NCBI RefSeq assembly: GCF_013608025.1
Contig: NZ_VDLV01000027.1
Span: forward strand, 10,413 to 74,412
Reading direction: 5' to 3'
Length of the DNA: 64,000 nucleotides
Source: Pseudomonas brassicacearum subsp. neoaurantiaca
GTDB lineage: Bacteria > Pseudomonadota > Gammaproteobacteria > Pseudomonadales > Pseudomonadaceae
The translations under genes and the position numbers were made by a program. Of this stretch, positions 27,078-35,862 are shown piece after piece (position 1 is the first letter of the stretch; each line of letters starts with the position of its first letter). The notes under the pieces are model-generated. The model did no database searches and was not told the origin of the DNA. It saw only the letters and a program-made list of their open reading frames with translations.

Positions 27078-27827
27078 GTGGTCGAGGTCGTGCTGTATTT
27101 GCTGTTGGGCGCCGCGCTGGGCACCTTGGGGGGATTGTTTGGCATTGGTGGCGGATTGATCGCGATACCAGTGTTGGGCGTATGGTTCGGTCTGGACCAG
27201 CAGATCGCCCAAGGCACGGCGCTGGTGATGGTGGTTCCCAACGTGATGCTGGCGCTGTGGCGTTATCACCAACGCAATCGCATCGAGATGCGACATGTCC
27301 TGCCGTTGGCCTCCATGGGGTTCTGCTTCGCGTGGCTCGGTTCCATCTGGGCCGTGGGCATTGACGCGCAAAGCATGCGAATCGGCTTCGTGGTGTTCCT
27401 GGTGGTGCTGGCGGCCTACAACCTCATCCGAATGTTCGCCGCGACGGCGCCCGCTTCGGCGCAGATGCGCCACGGCTGGCCATGGCTCGGCGTGTTGGGG
27501 GCGGCGTCAGGAACGATGGGCGGTTTGTTTGGTGTCGGCGGGGCGGTTGTCGCCACGCCGATCCTCACCAGTGTATTCGGCACCACTCAGGTCGTTGCCC
27601 AGGGATTGTCGCTGTCGCTGGCCTTGCCCAGCACCGGCGTGACCCTCGCCACCTATGCGTTTCACCATGAGGTGGATTGGTGGATCGGCCTGCCGCTGGC
27701 CCTCGGTGGCCTGATGAGCATCAGTTGGGGCGTAAAAGTCGCCTACGCCTTGCCGGAGCGACTGCTGCGCGGGCTGTTCTGCGGTTTCCTGGTGCTGTGC
27801 GCGGTGTTGCTTATCTTTAAAGCTTGA
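27078..27827 (+). CDS. TauE/SafE (TSUP) family permease
   Basis: A 249-residue membrane protein with about eight hydrophobic helices and the internal duplication typical of TSUP transporters: GTLGGLFGIGGGLIAIPVLG in the first half and GTMGGLFGVGGAVVATPILT in the second. TSUP proteins export sulfite, sulfoacetate or related small anions. The start is GTG, supported by AAAGGGAGA eight bases upstream. Its stop overlaps the converging LysR gene by 11 bases. The substrate is unknown. Confidence 0.88.
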   Translation: MVEVVLYLLLGAALGTLGGLFGIGGGLIAIPVLGVWFGLDQQIAQGTALVMVVPNVMLALWRYHQRNRIEMRHVLPLASMGFCFAWLGSIWAVGIDAQSMRIGFVVFLVVLAAYNLIRMFAATAPASAQMRHGWPWLGVLGAASGTMGGLFGVGGAVVATPILTSVFGTTQVVAQGLSLSLALPSTGVTLATYAFHHEVDWWIGLPLALGGLMSISWGVKVAYALPERLLRGLFCGFLVLCAVLLIFKA

Positions 27828-28698
27828 AGCCTTCGATAATGTGTTCGGCCAGGCATTCGGTGATCGGCGACGGGTTGTGCAAGTTGCGGATCAACATAAT
27901 GCTGGCCTCGGGCAGCTCCGGCAGGTTCTCCGCCTCACCGAGGACACGCATGTCCGGGGTCAGCAGGCTTTCCAGCTGCGCGGTGATCGCCAGGCCCGCG
28001 CCCACCACGGCCATCAGCGCCGACAGGCTCGAGCTGTTGTAGGCCACGCGATAATCGCGGCCCATGGCATCCAACGCATTGCACGCCCATTGCCGACAGA
28101 AACAATCGCTGTTGAACATCGCCAGCGGCAGCGGTGTTTGTTCATGGACATTGAAGCAGGCGGCTTCGGCCCAGACAAAGCGCTCCTTGCGCAGCAATTG
28201 GCCAATCTCATCCCCCGGCTTGCGGGTGACGATGGACAAGTCCAGATCCTGGCGCAACAGCAACTGCTTGGACGATTCGCAGTGCACTTCGATTTCGATC
28301 AATGGATAGAACTGGGCGAAGCGCTGCAGGATGCCCGGCAGGAACCGCATCACGTAATCATCCGGCGTGCCGATGCGTACCGTGCCGACCATGTGCGGTT
28401 CACGCAACGTATTGAACACTTCGCTGTGCAGCTTGAGGATCCGCCGGGCATAACCCAGCAATACCTGGCCCTCGGCGGTGAGCTTGACCTGGCGCCCGTC
28501 GCGTTCGAACAGCCGGCGCTGCAGCACGTCCTCCTCCAGGCGCTTCATCTGCATGCTGACGGCGGATTGCGTGCGGTTGACCAGTTCCCCGGCGCGGGTG
28601 AACCCCCCTTGGTCGGCAATGGCGACAAAGGTGCGCAGCACTTCGGTATCGATGCTCGGGTAACTCGACAATTGATCAATCTCCGAGATGTATTGCAT
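27817..28698 (-). CDS. LysR-family transcriptional regulator
   Basis: A 293-residue LysR protein: winged helix TEVLRTFVAIADQGGFTRAGELVNRTQSAVSMQMKRLEE, then a substrate-binding domain (VGTVRIGTPDDYVMRFLPGIL onward). Starts at 28698 (MQYIS) or three codons earlier are both possible, and neither has a strong ribosome site. It is divergent from a small DUF1127 gene 70 bases away, a pairing common in Pseudomonas, so the DUF1127 gene is its first candidate target. The effector is unknown. Confidence 0.9.
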   Translation of the reverse strand: MQYISEIDQLSSYPSIDTEVLRTFVAIADQGGFTRAGELVNRTQSAVSMQMKRLEEDVLQRRLFERDGRQVKLTAEGQVLLGYARRILKLHSEVFNTLREPHMVGTVRIGTPDDYVMRFLPGILQRFAQFYPLIEIEVHCESSKQLLLRQDLDLSIVTRKPGDEIGQLLRKERFVWAEAACFNVHEQTPLPLAMFNSDCFCRQWACNALDAMGRDYRVAYNSSSLSALMAVVGAGLAITAQLESLLTPDMRVLGEAENLPELPEASIMLIRNLHNPSPITECLAEHIIEGFKL

Positions 28699-28768
28699 AA
28701 GAAACATTCGTTGGATTGATCTTAGCCTCGGCGCGAGACTAGAGCCATCCCCAACGGAGGACATCACG

Positions 28769-28990
28769 ATGAAAGGTCAAAAAGGGTATTTACTGATCGA
28801 CAAATTCTCATCCCATGGTTTTTCGCTCGGCGCGCTGTTGCACAAGTTTAGCCGCTGGTACGAATTGCACCATGAACGTGAATTGCTGGCTTCGATGAGC
28901 GACGAGGCGCTCAAGGACATCGGCGTGAGTCGTGCTGATGTGGAACAGGAAGTGGTTCGGCCATTCTGGGATGACCCGATGCACAAATGA
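28769..28990 (+). CDS. DUF1127 small protein
   Basis: A 73-residue protein whose second half, LLASMSDEALKDIGVSRADVEQEV, is the DUF1127 motif (LxxLsdreLxDiGlsRsdi). The N-terminal part is basic with aromatic residues (KFSRWYELHHERE). Small DUF1127 proteins in other bacteria bind RNA or take part in phosphate, polyamine or stress responses; nothing here decides between these. ACGGAGG eight bases before the ATG is a strong ribosome site. Confidence 0.87.
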   Translation: MKGQKGYLLIDKFSSHGFSLGALLHKFSRWYELHHERELLASMSDEALKDIGVSRADVEQEVVRPFWDDPMHK

Positions 28991-29054
28991 GCCATCCTTC
29001 CCTACACAAACCGTCCAATGGTGAGGTAGGTTGCGAGCAGACAAGGAGATCTCC

Positions 29055-30284
29055 ATGCCCGCGACTGTATCCTTTACCCTCAAACAGGCCCGGCGTCTGG
29101 CGTTGGCCGCCCAAGGATTCGATGGGCGGCTATCGCCAGCTTCGGTGCAACCCTCGCGTCTCAACCGCTTGATTGAACGCCTCGGCGTCCTGCAGATCGA
29201 CTCCGTCAACGCGCTGGTGCGCTCGCATTATCTCCCGCTGTTTTCCCGCCTCGGTCATTACAACCGCGATTTGCTCGATCAAGCCGCCTGGAGCCAGGGC
29301 CGCCGTCGCACGCTATTTGAATATTGGGGCCATGAAGCCTCGCTGCTGCCGGTGGCGATGTACCCGTTGATGCGCTGGCGCATGGCCCGTGCAGCGCGCG
29401 GCGAAGGTATCTATCAGCAATTGGCGCGTTTCGGCCAGGAGCAGCAAGACGTGATTCACCGCGTCCTGCAGGCGGTCCGGGACCAGGGCGCAATTGGCGC
29501 GGGCAGTTTGTCCACCCGCCAGGAAAAGGCCGGCCCGTGGTGGGACTGGAGCGCGGAAAAACATGCGCTGGAATGGCTGTTCGCTGCGGGTGAAGTGACG
29601 GTGGCGGGACGGCGGGGCTTCGAGCGGCTTTACGATCTGCCGGAACGGGTCCTGCCCAACTCCGTGCTGCAACAACCTCTGCCGGACGAAGCCCAGGCCC
29701 AGCGCGCTTTACTGATCCACGCCGCCGAAGCCTTGGGTGTCGCTACTGAAAAGGACCTGCGCGACTACTTTCGCCTGAGTCCGGCGGACTCCCGTGAGCG
29801 GCTCGCCGAACTTGAGGAGGCGGGCGAATTGCTCCGTTGCGAGATTCAGGACTGGAAGCAGCCAGCCTGGTGCCGACCTGGCGTGAAAATTCCCCGTAAG
29901 GTCGCCGCCAGTGCGCTGCTGTCGCCCTTCGATTCGCTGGTCTGGGAGCGCAGTCGTACCGAGCGGCTGTTCGATTTTCGCTATCGGCTGGAGATCTACA
30001 CGCCGGTGCACAAGCGGGTGTATGGCTATTACGTCTTGCCGTTTCTGCACAACGAGCGGATTGCGGCGCGGGTGGACTTGCGTGCGGAGCGGGCGTTGGG
30101 GCAATTGGCCGTGCATGCAGTGCACGAGGAATCGCCGGGGTTGGACGAAGAGGGGATGCAAGCGTTGGCGGTGAGTCTCGGGCGCATGGCCCGGTGGTTG
30201 GGGTTGGAGCGGGTTCAGCTCAACTGTGGGAGGGCGAGTGGGGTTCGGTTGGCGGCGGCATTGGCGCGAATCGATAGTGACTGA
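29055..30284 (+). CDS. Winged-helix DNA glycosylase, AlkX/YcaQ family
   Basis: A 409-residue protein of the HTH_42 family (AlkZ/AlkX), with tandem winged-helix domains that unhook interstrand crosslinks or remove alkylated bases. The catalytic position reads QID at residues 47-49 (GVLQIDSVNAL), matching the Gln-x-Asp motif of AlkX/YcaQ as opposed to Gln-x-Gln of AlkZ. Other family features are SHYLPLFSRLG, FEYWGHEASLLP, LLSPFDSLVWERSRTERLFDF and YYVLPFLHNERIAARVDL. AAGGAG precedes the ATG. It is probably monocistronic. Confidence 0.87.
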   Translation: MPATVSFTLKQARRLALAAQGFDGRLSPASVQPSRLNRLIERLGVLQIDSVNALVRSHYLPLFSRLGHYNRDLLDQAAWSQGRRRTLFEYWGHEASLLPVAMYPLMRWRMARAARGEGIYQQLARFGQEQQDVIHRVLQAVRDQGAIGAGSLSTRQEKAGPWWDWSAEKHALEWLFAAGEVTVAGRRGFERLYDLPERVLPNSVLQQPLPDEAQAQRALLIHAAEALGVATEKDLRDYFRLSPADSRERLAELEEAGELLRCEIQDWKQPAWCRPGVKIPRKVAASALLSPFDSLVWERSRTERLFDFRYRLEIYTPVHKRVYGYYVLPFLHNERIAARVDLRAERALGQLAVHAVHEESPGLDEEGMQALAVSLGRMARWLGLERVQLNCGRASGVRLAAALARIDSD

Positions 30285-30291
30285 GCTGGCC

Positions 30292-30387
30292 CTTCGCGAG
30301 CAAGCTCGCTCCCACAGGGGCTTCGGTGACCACGGATTTGTGTCCAGAATAGATCCAATGTGGGAGCGAGCTTGCTCGCGATAGCAT
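30292..30387. repeat. REP pair (GGGAGCGAGC family)
   Basis: CGCGAGCAAGCTCGCTCCCAC and then TGTGGGAGCGAGCTTGCTCG in inverse order, between the convergent glycosylase and class II DAHP synthase genes. Confidence 0.88.
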
Positions 30388-30407
30388 TCTAACCGGCGAA
30401 GAAGAAC

Positions 30408-31757
30408 CTACCGCCGGAGTTGCTTCAACGTCTCGGCAATCAAGAACGCCAGCTCCAGCGACTGGTCGGCATTCATCCGTGGGTCGCAATGGGTGTGGTA
30501 GCGATCCGACAGGCCGTCCTCGGTAATCGGCCGGGCGCCGCCGATGCATTCGGTGACATTCTGCCCGGTCATCTCGATGTGGATACCGCCGGCATAGGTG
30601 CCTTCGGCTTCGTGGACCTGGAAGAACTGCTTCACTTCGCCAAGGATCTGCGCAAAGTCCCGGGTCTTGTAGCCGCTGCTGGCCTTGATGGTGTTGCCAT
30701 GCATCGGATCGGAGCTCCACAGCACCTGCTTGCCCTCGCGCTGCACCGCGCGCAGCAGTTGCGGCAGGTGATCGCCGACCTTGTTGGCGCCCATGCGCGC
30801 GATCAGGTTCAGTCGGCCCGGGTCGTTGTCCGGGTTGAGTACGTCGATCAGGCGGATCAGGTCGTCAGGGTTCATGCTCGGGCCGACCTTGACCCCGATC
30901 GGGTTGTTCACCCCGCGCAGGAACTCGACATGGGCGCCGTCCAGCTGACGGGTCCGGTCGCCGATCCACAGCATGTGGGCCGAGCAGTCGTAATAATCAT
31001 TGGTCAGGCTGTCGCGACGCACGAACGCTTCTTCGTAATTGAGCAGCAGCGCCTCATGGGCGGTGAAGAAGCTGGTTTCGCGCAGTTGCGGCGAGCTGTC
31101 CATGCCGCAGGCGCGCATGAATGCCAGGGTTTCGTCGATGCGGTCGGCCAGATGGCTGTATTTTTCCGCCAGGGCTGAATTGGCGATGAAATCCAGGTTC
31201 CACTTGTGCACCTGATGCAGATCGGCAAAGCCGCCCTGGGCGAAGGCGCGCAGCAGGTTCAGGGTCGCGGTGGACTGGTGGTAGGACTGCAGCAACCGCT
31301 CCGGATCCGGTACGCGGCTTTTTTCGTCGAAACCGATACCGTTGACGATGTCGCCGCGATAGGCCGGCAGTGTCACGCCGTCGATGGTTTCATCATTGGC
31401 CGAGCGTGGCTTGGCGAATTGCCCGGCCATTCGCCCGACCTTGACCACCGGGCAACCAGCGGCAAATGTCATGACGATCGCCATCTGCAAGAGCACCTTG
31501 AAGGTGTCGCGGATCTTGGCAGCCGAGAATTCGGCAAAGCTTTCGGCGCAATCGCCACCCTGCAGCAGGAAGGCCCGGCCCTGGGTGACCTCGGCGAACT
31601 GACGGCGCAACTCCCGGGCTTCACCGGCAAACACCAATGGCGGATAACTGGCCAGGGTCTGCTCCACCTGCAACAGGTGCGCGGTGTCGGGGTAGCGGGG
31701 TTGTTGCTGGATCGGCAGGGCGCGCCAGCTGTCAGGGCTCCAGGGTTGGCTCATCAT
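30408..31757 (-). CDS. 3-deoxy-7-phosphoheptulonate synthase, class II
   Basis: A 449-residue class II (plant/mycobacterial-type) DAHP synthase. Signatures are [102 protein letters not shown] and [10 protein letters not shown]. Conserved Cys, His and Glu residues coordinate the metal. It catalyses the same reaction as the unrelated type I enzyme at 16592. No phenazine genes are adjacent, so it is probably housekeeping. Two consecutive ATGs are possible starts. Confidence 0.95.
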   Translation of the reverse strand: MMSQPWSPDSWRALPIQQQPRYPDTAHLLQVEQTLASYPPLVFAGEARELRRQFAEVTQGRAFLLQGGDCAESFAEFSAAKIRDTFKVLLQMAIVMTFAAGCPVVKVGRMAGQFAKPRSANDETIDGVTLPAYRGDIVNGIGFDEKSRVPDPERLLQSYHQSTATLNLLRAFAQGGFADLHQVHKWNLDFIANSALAEKYSHLADRIDETLAFMRACGMDSSPQLRETSFFTAHEALLLNYEEAFVRRDSLTNDYYDCSAHMLWIGDRTRQLDGAHVEFLRGVNNPIGVKVGPSMNPDDLIRLIDVLNPDNDPGRLNLIARMGANKVGDHLPQLLRAVQREGKQVLWSSDPMHGNTIKASSGYKTRDFAQILGEVKQFFQVHEAEGTYAGGIHIEMTGQNVTECIGGARPITEDGLSDRYHTHCDPRMNADQSLELAFLIAETLKQLRR

Positions 31758-31895
31758 GATCTCTAGGTGGTTTACGCTCGGGCGCTCATGTTATCAGCAA
31801 ATTAGTGCGTGACCTGTTCCGCTTGCTTCGCGGACAATCGCGCCTTTGCCCCGTATACGCAGGCTAATGCCCGCCCGGCAACATCAGGAGATGAA

Positions 31896-32651
31896 ATGAC
31901 AGAGGAGCGCGTCGAGCATTTGCTCGCCGAGGTGCACGACGAGTTCGGGATGATTCGCGTGTTCGAAGTGGCCGATTACCGGTTTCTCGAATTCGGCGAT
32001 GCCATCGAGCAGAGCTGCGTGTTCACAGCCGATCCGAGCTGGCTCGAATATGACTACACCCGTGCCATGCTCATCGGTGCGTTGTGTCATGAGCAGCCGG
32101 AAAGCGCGCTGTTCCTGGGGTTGGGCGCAGGCACCTTGACCCAGGCCTGCCTCAAGTTCCTGCCGTTGGAAGACGTCGAGGCGATCGAGCTGCGCCCCGA
32201 CGTGCCGCGCCTGGCCATCGAATACCTGGGGCTGGACGACGATCCGCGTTTGTACATCCGTGTCGGCGACGCCTTGGAATTGCTTGAAACGGCGGAGCCG
32301 GCGGACCTGATTTTTGTCGACCTCTACACCGACGTCGGTCCCGGCGTAGGCCATCTGGCCTGGGGTTTCCTGGAAAACTGCCAGAAGCGCCTCAATCCCG
32401 GTGGCTGGCTGGTGATCAACCAATGGGCGACCGATGACGGCAAGCCCCTGGGCGCCGCGCTGTTGCGCGGTCTTTATCATCGGCATTACTGGGAGCTGCC
32501 GGTGAAAGAGGGCAACGTGATCCTGATTGTGCCGGCGGACCTCGACCAGGAACTGGATATGGACGGCCTGGTTGCCCGGGCCGAAGGGCTGGCACCGCGG
32601 TTGGGTTATTCGTTGCAGTCGTTGATCAAGGCGATCCGGCCGGCGACGTGA
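31896..32651 (+). CDS. Spermidine synthase-like methyltransferase-fold protein
   Basis: A 251-residue Rossmann-fold protein of the spermine/spermidine synthase family. It has the nucleotide-binding ALFLGLGAGTLTQACLKFLP, acidic strand end VEAIELRPDVPRLA, GDALELLE and DLIFVDLYTDVGPG. Genuine aminopropyltransferases usually show a GGGDG loop and a conserved YH; here the loop is GLGAGT and the N-terminal domain is short, so polyamine synthesis is uncertain. AGGAG five bases before ATG 31896 supports this start. It is divergent from the class II DAHP synthase. Confidence 0.78.
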   Translation: MTEERVEHLLAEVHDEFGMIRVFEVADYRFLEFGDAIEQSCVFTADPSWLEYDYTRAMLIGALCHEQPESALFLGLGAGTLTQACLKFLPLEDVEAIELRPDVPRLAIEYLGLDDDPRLYIRVGDALELLETAEPADLIFVDLYTDVGPGVGHLAWGFLENCQKRLNPGGWLVINQWATDDGKPLGAALLRGLYHRHYWELPVKEGNVILIVPADLDQELDMDGLVARAEGLAPRLGYSLQSLIKAIRPAT

Positions 32652-32669
32652 TCAGGACTGCAAGGGTTT

Positions 32670-32783
32670 TTGTGGCGAGGGAGCTTGCTCCCGCTCGGCT
32701 GCGAAGCAGACGCCTGGGTCAGTAGTCTGGAATCGATGGGGGCCGCTTCGCGACCCAGCGGGAGCAAGCTCCCTCGCCACAGG
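32670..32783. repeat. REP pair (GCGAGGGAGCTTGCTCCC family)
   Basis: TGTGGCGAGGGAGCTTGCTC and AGCGGGAGCAAGCTCCCTCG in inverse order, separated by ~60 bases. It lies between the spermidine-synthase-like gene and the helicase promoter. Confidence 0.88.
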
Positions 32784-32892
32784 GGACGCCAGCGCAAGTG
32801 AACCGTTTTAGCCGGCCGCCCATAGGCTTTTGATGGCGAGCCCTACAACGGTGTTTTCAGTAAAAAAATCTCCCTTTTTTGGCGAATTCCGG

Positions 32893-33117
32893 TATAGTGC
32901 GCGCCGGCCTTTAGCCGGGCCGCGTCAAGGTAGCGCAATTCCCCGAAGCCAGCTTCGGTTGCATGTCCGCACAACGGATGCTTCCGCGACGTTCTTTTTC
33001 ATTCATTCGTTTTCGCAAATCCCCGCCGACAAAGCTGCCAGGGCGACTCTTGAGTCTCAACACGGCATGCGCAGCTTTGGAGCATGGGTCTTTGCGGATG
33101 CACTTAGAGGCAGACCC
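32893..33117 (+). promoter_or_regulatory. Long leader of the DEAD-box helicase gene
   Basis: A TATAGT -10 hexamer at 32893-32898 implies a leader of about 210 bases before the helicase ATG, with no clear TTGACA -35. The leader holds several inverted repeats (GCCGGC...GCCGGGC near 32905, GAAGC-CA-GCTTC near 32947, GCATGTCCG-CACAA-CGGATGC near 32960). E. coli csdA/deaD and other cold-shock mRNAs have similar long leaders. Reading frames through it lack a ribosome site. Confidence 0.55.
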
Positions 33118-34791
33118 ATGACCCAGGAAATCGGCGGCTTCGCCGCTCTTGAACTTCATCCCAATATTGTCGCTGCAGTAGTCGCTACCGGCTATGAAGA
33201 GCCTTCGGCCATTCAGCAGCAGTCGATCCCGATCATTCTCGCCGGTCACGATATGATTGGTCAGGCGCAAACCGGTACGGGTAAGACCGCCGCGTTCGCA
33301 CTGCCGATCCTGCACCGCATTGATCCGTCCAAGCGCGAGCCGCAAGCTCTGATCCTGGCCCCAACTCGTGAGTTGGCGCTACAAGTTGCAACCGCTTTCG
33401 AAACCTACGCCAAGCAAATGCCAGGCGTGACTGTTGTGGCTGTCTACGGCGGCGCGCCGATGGGCCCACAACTGAAAGCAATCCGTAATGGCGCACAGAT
33501 CGTTGTCGCCACCCCGGGCCGTCTGTGCGACCACCTGCGTCGCGACGAGAAAGTCCTCGCCACCGTGAACCACCTGGTTCTCGACGAAGCGGACGAAATG
33601 CTCAAGCTGGGCTTCATGGACGACCTGGAAGTCATCTTCAAGGCCATGCCTGAAACTCGCCAGACCGTCCTGTTCTCGGCCACCTTGCCTCAATCGATCC
33701 GTGCCATTGCCGAACGCCATCTGCGCGATCCGAAGCACGTGAAGATCCAGAGCAAGACCCAGACCGTCACCGCGATCGAGCAGGCTCACCTGCTGGTTCA
33801 CGCCGACCAGAAGACCTCTGCTGTCCTGAGCCTGCTGGAAGTCGAAGACTTCGACGCCCTGATCATGTTCGTGCGCACCAAGCAAGCGACCCTGGACCTG
33901 GCCAGCGCCCTGGAAGCCAAAGGCTACAAAGCCGCTGCGCTGAACGGTGACATCGCCCAGAACCAGCGTGAGCGCGTGATCGATTCCCTCAAGGATGGCC
34001 GCCTGGACATCGTTGTGGCGACCGACGTCGCTGCCCGTGGCCTGGACGTTCCGCGCATCACCCACGTGTTCAACGTGGACATGCCGTACGATCCGGAATC
34101 CTACGTTCACCGTATCGGCCGTACTGGCCGCGCCGGTCGCGAAGGTCGCGCGCTGCTGCTGGTTACCCCGCGTGAGCGCCGCATGCTGCAAGTGATCGAG
34201 CGTGTGACTGGCCAGAAGGTGGCTGAAGTTCGCCTGCCGGACGCCCAGGCTGTTCTCGATGCACGCATCAAGAAATTGACCAACAGCCTGTCGCCGCTGG
34301 TGGCTGACGCCGAATCGACCCACGGTGATCTGCTCGATCGCCTGACCGCCGACATCGGATGCACCCCGCGTGCCCTGGCCGCTGCCCTGCTGCGCAAGGC
34401 CACCAATGGCCAAGCGCTGAACCTGGCTGCAATCGAGAAGGAACGTCCCCTGGTGCCGAACAACGCACCGCGTGGCGACCGTCCTGAGCGCACCGGCGAT
34501 CGTCCGGACCGTGGTGATCGCGAGCGTCGCGCGCCGATCCCGTTGGCCGAAGGCCGTGCCCGTTGCCGTACCGCGTTGGGCGCTCGTGACGGCATTGCCG
34601 CCAAGAACCTGCTGGGCGCGATCCTCAACGAAGGCGGCCTGGCCCGCGAAGCCATCGGTCGCATCCAAGTGCGTGACAGCTTCAGCCTGGTGGAACTGCC
34701 GGAAGATGGCCTGGAGAAGTTGCTGACCAAGCTCAAGGACACCCGCGTGGCCGGCAAGCAGCTCAAGCTGCGTCGCTACCGCGAAGATTAA
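33118..34791 (+). CDS. deaD: ATP-dependent DEAD-box RNA helicase (DeaD/CsdA)
   Basis: A 557-residue helicase. Motifs in order: F-x-Q region (GYEEPSAIQQQSIP), Walker A AQTGTGKT, PTRELA, DEAD in LVLDEADEMLKLGF, SAT, and HRIGRTGRAGR. A linker rich in Arg/Asp (GDRPERTGDRPDRGDRERR) leads to a C-terminal DbpA-type RNA-binding domain (IPLAEGRARCRTALGARDG...). DeaD unwinds structured RNA in ribosome assembly and mRNA decay, mainly in the cold. TAGAGG precedes the ATG. A terminator follows. Confidence 0.94.
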   Translation: MTQEIGGFAALELHPNIVAAVVATGYEEPSAIQQQSIPIILAGHDMIGQAQTGTGKTAAFALPILHRIDPSKREPQALILAPTRELALQVATAFETYAKQMPGVTVVAVYGGAPMGPQLKAIRNGAQIVVATPGRLCDHLRRDEKVLATVNHLVLDEADEMLKLGFMDDLEVIFKAMPETRQTVLFSATLPQSIRAIAERHLRDPKHVKIQSKTQTVTAIEQAHLLVHADQKTSAVLSLLEVEDFDALIMFVRTKQATLDLASALEAKGYKAAALNGDIAQNQRERVIDSLKDGRLDIVVATDVAARGLDVPRITHVFNVDMPYDPESYVHRIGRTGRAGREGRALLLVTPRERRMLQVIERVTGQKVAEVRLPDAQAVLDARIKKLTNSLSPLVADAESTHGDLLDRLTADIGCTPRALAAALLRKATNGQALNLAAIEKERPLVPNNAPRGDRPERTGDRPDRGDRERRAPIPLAEGRARCRTALGARDGIAAKNLLGAILNEGGLAREAIGRIQVRDSFSLVELPEDGLEKLLTKLKDTRVAGKQLKLRRYRED

Positions 34792-34820
34792 TCGACCTGC
34801 GGGTTGATTGATCGAGCATG

Positions 34821-34852
34821 AAAAATCCCCGACTGGTTCGGGGATTTTTTTT
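34821..34852 (+). terminator. Terminator of deaD
   Basis: The long stem AAAAATCCCCGA / TCGGGGATTTTT is followed by further Ts. Confidence 0.92.
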
Positions 34853-34895
34853 GCCTGTCGTGTGGTGTTTTTTCAGTGCGAGCGGCGGGGAGACC

Positions 34896-34972
34896 CATCG
34901 CGAGCAAGCTCGCTCCCACAGGGGATTTGTGAGCGCCGAAGACCCAATGTGGGAGCGAGCTTGCTCGCGATT
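34896..34972. repeat. REP pair (GGGAGCGAGC family)
   Basis: TCGCGAGCAAGCTCGCTCCC and then TGTGGGAGCGAGCTTGCTCG, between the convergent helicase and dioxygenase genes. Confidence 0.88.
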
Positions 34973-34991
34973 GGCGCGACTCGGTTTGCGA

Positions 34992-35759
34992 TTAGTCGAA
35001 CCGATAGATGTCCATCCCCAGCGTCCCCATCGTGAACCCCGCATGGGCAACGCTGAATGTCCCGCCAGCCCCCCGGGCGAAATACAGCGGCAACAAATGT
35101 TCATCGCTAGGATGGCTGCGCACGGCATTGGGCGCCTGGCGGCGATAATCGTGCAGGGCCGCCTCGTCGTTGGCGACCAGTTGCTCGACGATCCAATCGC
35201 GAAACGCCTTGGCCCAGGGTTCGACGCTTTCAGGGCTGGCGTTCCAGTCCAGGTCCCGCAGGTTATGCGTAATGCTTCCGGAACCGATCACCAGCACGCC
35301 TTGTTCCCGCAGCTCCGCCAATGCGCGGCCGACTTGCGTTTGCAGTGTCGGGCCTTGATGGCTGGGCAAGGAGACCTGCACCACGGGGATATCGGCCTCG
35401 GGGTACATCAAGGACAGCGGCACCCAGACGCCGTGATCGGAAGGGCGTCCCGTGTCGAGGCGTGCTGGCAGATGCGCGGCGTTGAGTAACTCGGCTACCT
35501 GTGCTGCCAGCTGGGGTTCGCCTGGCGCGGGGTATTGCACCTTGTACAGGTCCGGTGGAAACCCGCCGAAGTCATGCCAGGTGCGTGGTCGCGGGTTGGC
35601 GCTGACCAGGAGCTCGTCGCTCTCCCAATGAGCCGAGACAATGACAATGGCCTTTGGCCTGGGCAATTGCGCGGCCAGGCGAGCCAACGCTGGGCCGCTT
35701 TCGCCGGGCTCCAGGGCGAGCATCGGTGAGCCATGGGAAATAAACAGGCTGGGCAGCAT
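34992..35759 (-). CDS. LigB-family extradiol dioxygenase (YgiD, DOPA dioxygenase-like)
   Basis: A 255-residue class III extradiol dioxygenase. Iron/zinc-binding positions are visible: the N-terminal LFISHGSPMLALE (His), VSAHWES (His), LDTGRPSDHGVWVPLSLMYPEADIPVVQVSLP, and GSGSITHNLRDLDWN (His). E. coli YgiD opens the DOPA ring between carbons 4 and 5. A natural substrate is unlikely to be DOPA; an aromatic electrophile or catechol is more likely. AGGAG precedes the ATG. It is divergent from tpm across a short region with two inverted repeats. Confidence 0.88.
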   Translation of the reverse strand: MLPSLFISHGSPMLALEPGESGPALARLAAQLPRPKAIVIVSAHWESDELLVSANPRPRTWHDFGGFPPDLYKVQYPAPGEPQLAAQVAELLNAAHLPARLDTGRPSDHGVWVPLSLMYPEADIPVVQVSLPSHQGPTLQTQVGRALAELREQGVLVIGSGSITHNLRDLDWNASPESVEPWAKAFRDWIVEQLVANDEAALHDYRRQAPNAVRSHPSDEHLLPLYFARGAGGTFSVAHAGFTMGTLGMDIYRFD

Positions 35760-35778
35760 GGACGGGCTCCTGAGCGTT

Positions 35779-35843
35779 AAGATGTGCCATCTTCTGTCAG
35801 GTCAATGATCAAAATCTAATATAAGTTTTAACCTGTTTTGATC
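35779..35843. promoter_or_regulatory. Two inverted repeats in the dioxygenase/tpm divergent region
   Basis: A perfect palindrome AAGATG-TGC-CATCTT (35779-35793), and GATCAAAA (35807-35814) with TTTTGATC (35836-35843) 21 bases apart. The 103-base gap is short enough for both to act on both genes. The second repeat straddles AT-rich TAATATAAG, a possible -10 for tpm. Confidence 0.55.
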
Positions 35844-35862
35844 GAATTTATGGAGCGAACCC

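Noticed and set aside
32830-33117. In-frame N-terminal extension of the helicase
   Set aside because: It has no ribosome site, crosses the -10 element and hairpins, and the family starts at MTQEIGGFAAL.
33379-34668. 429-codon frame antisense to deaD
   Set aside because: It lies wholly inside a helicase gene with complete motifs. Composition is that of an antisense shadow.
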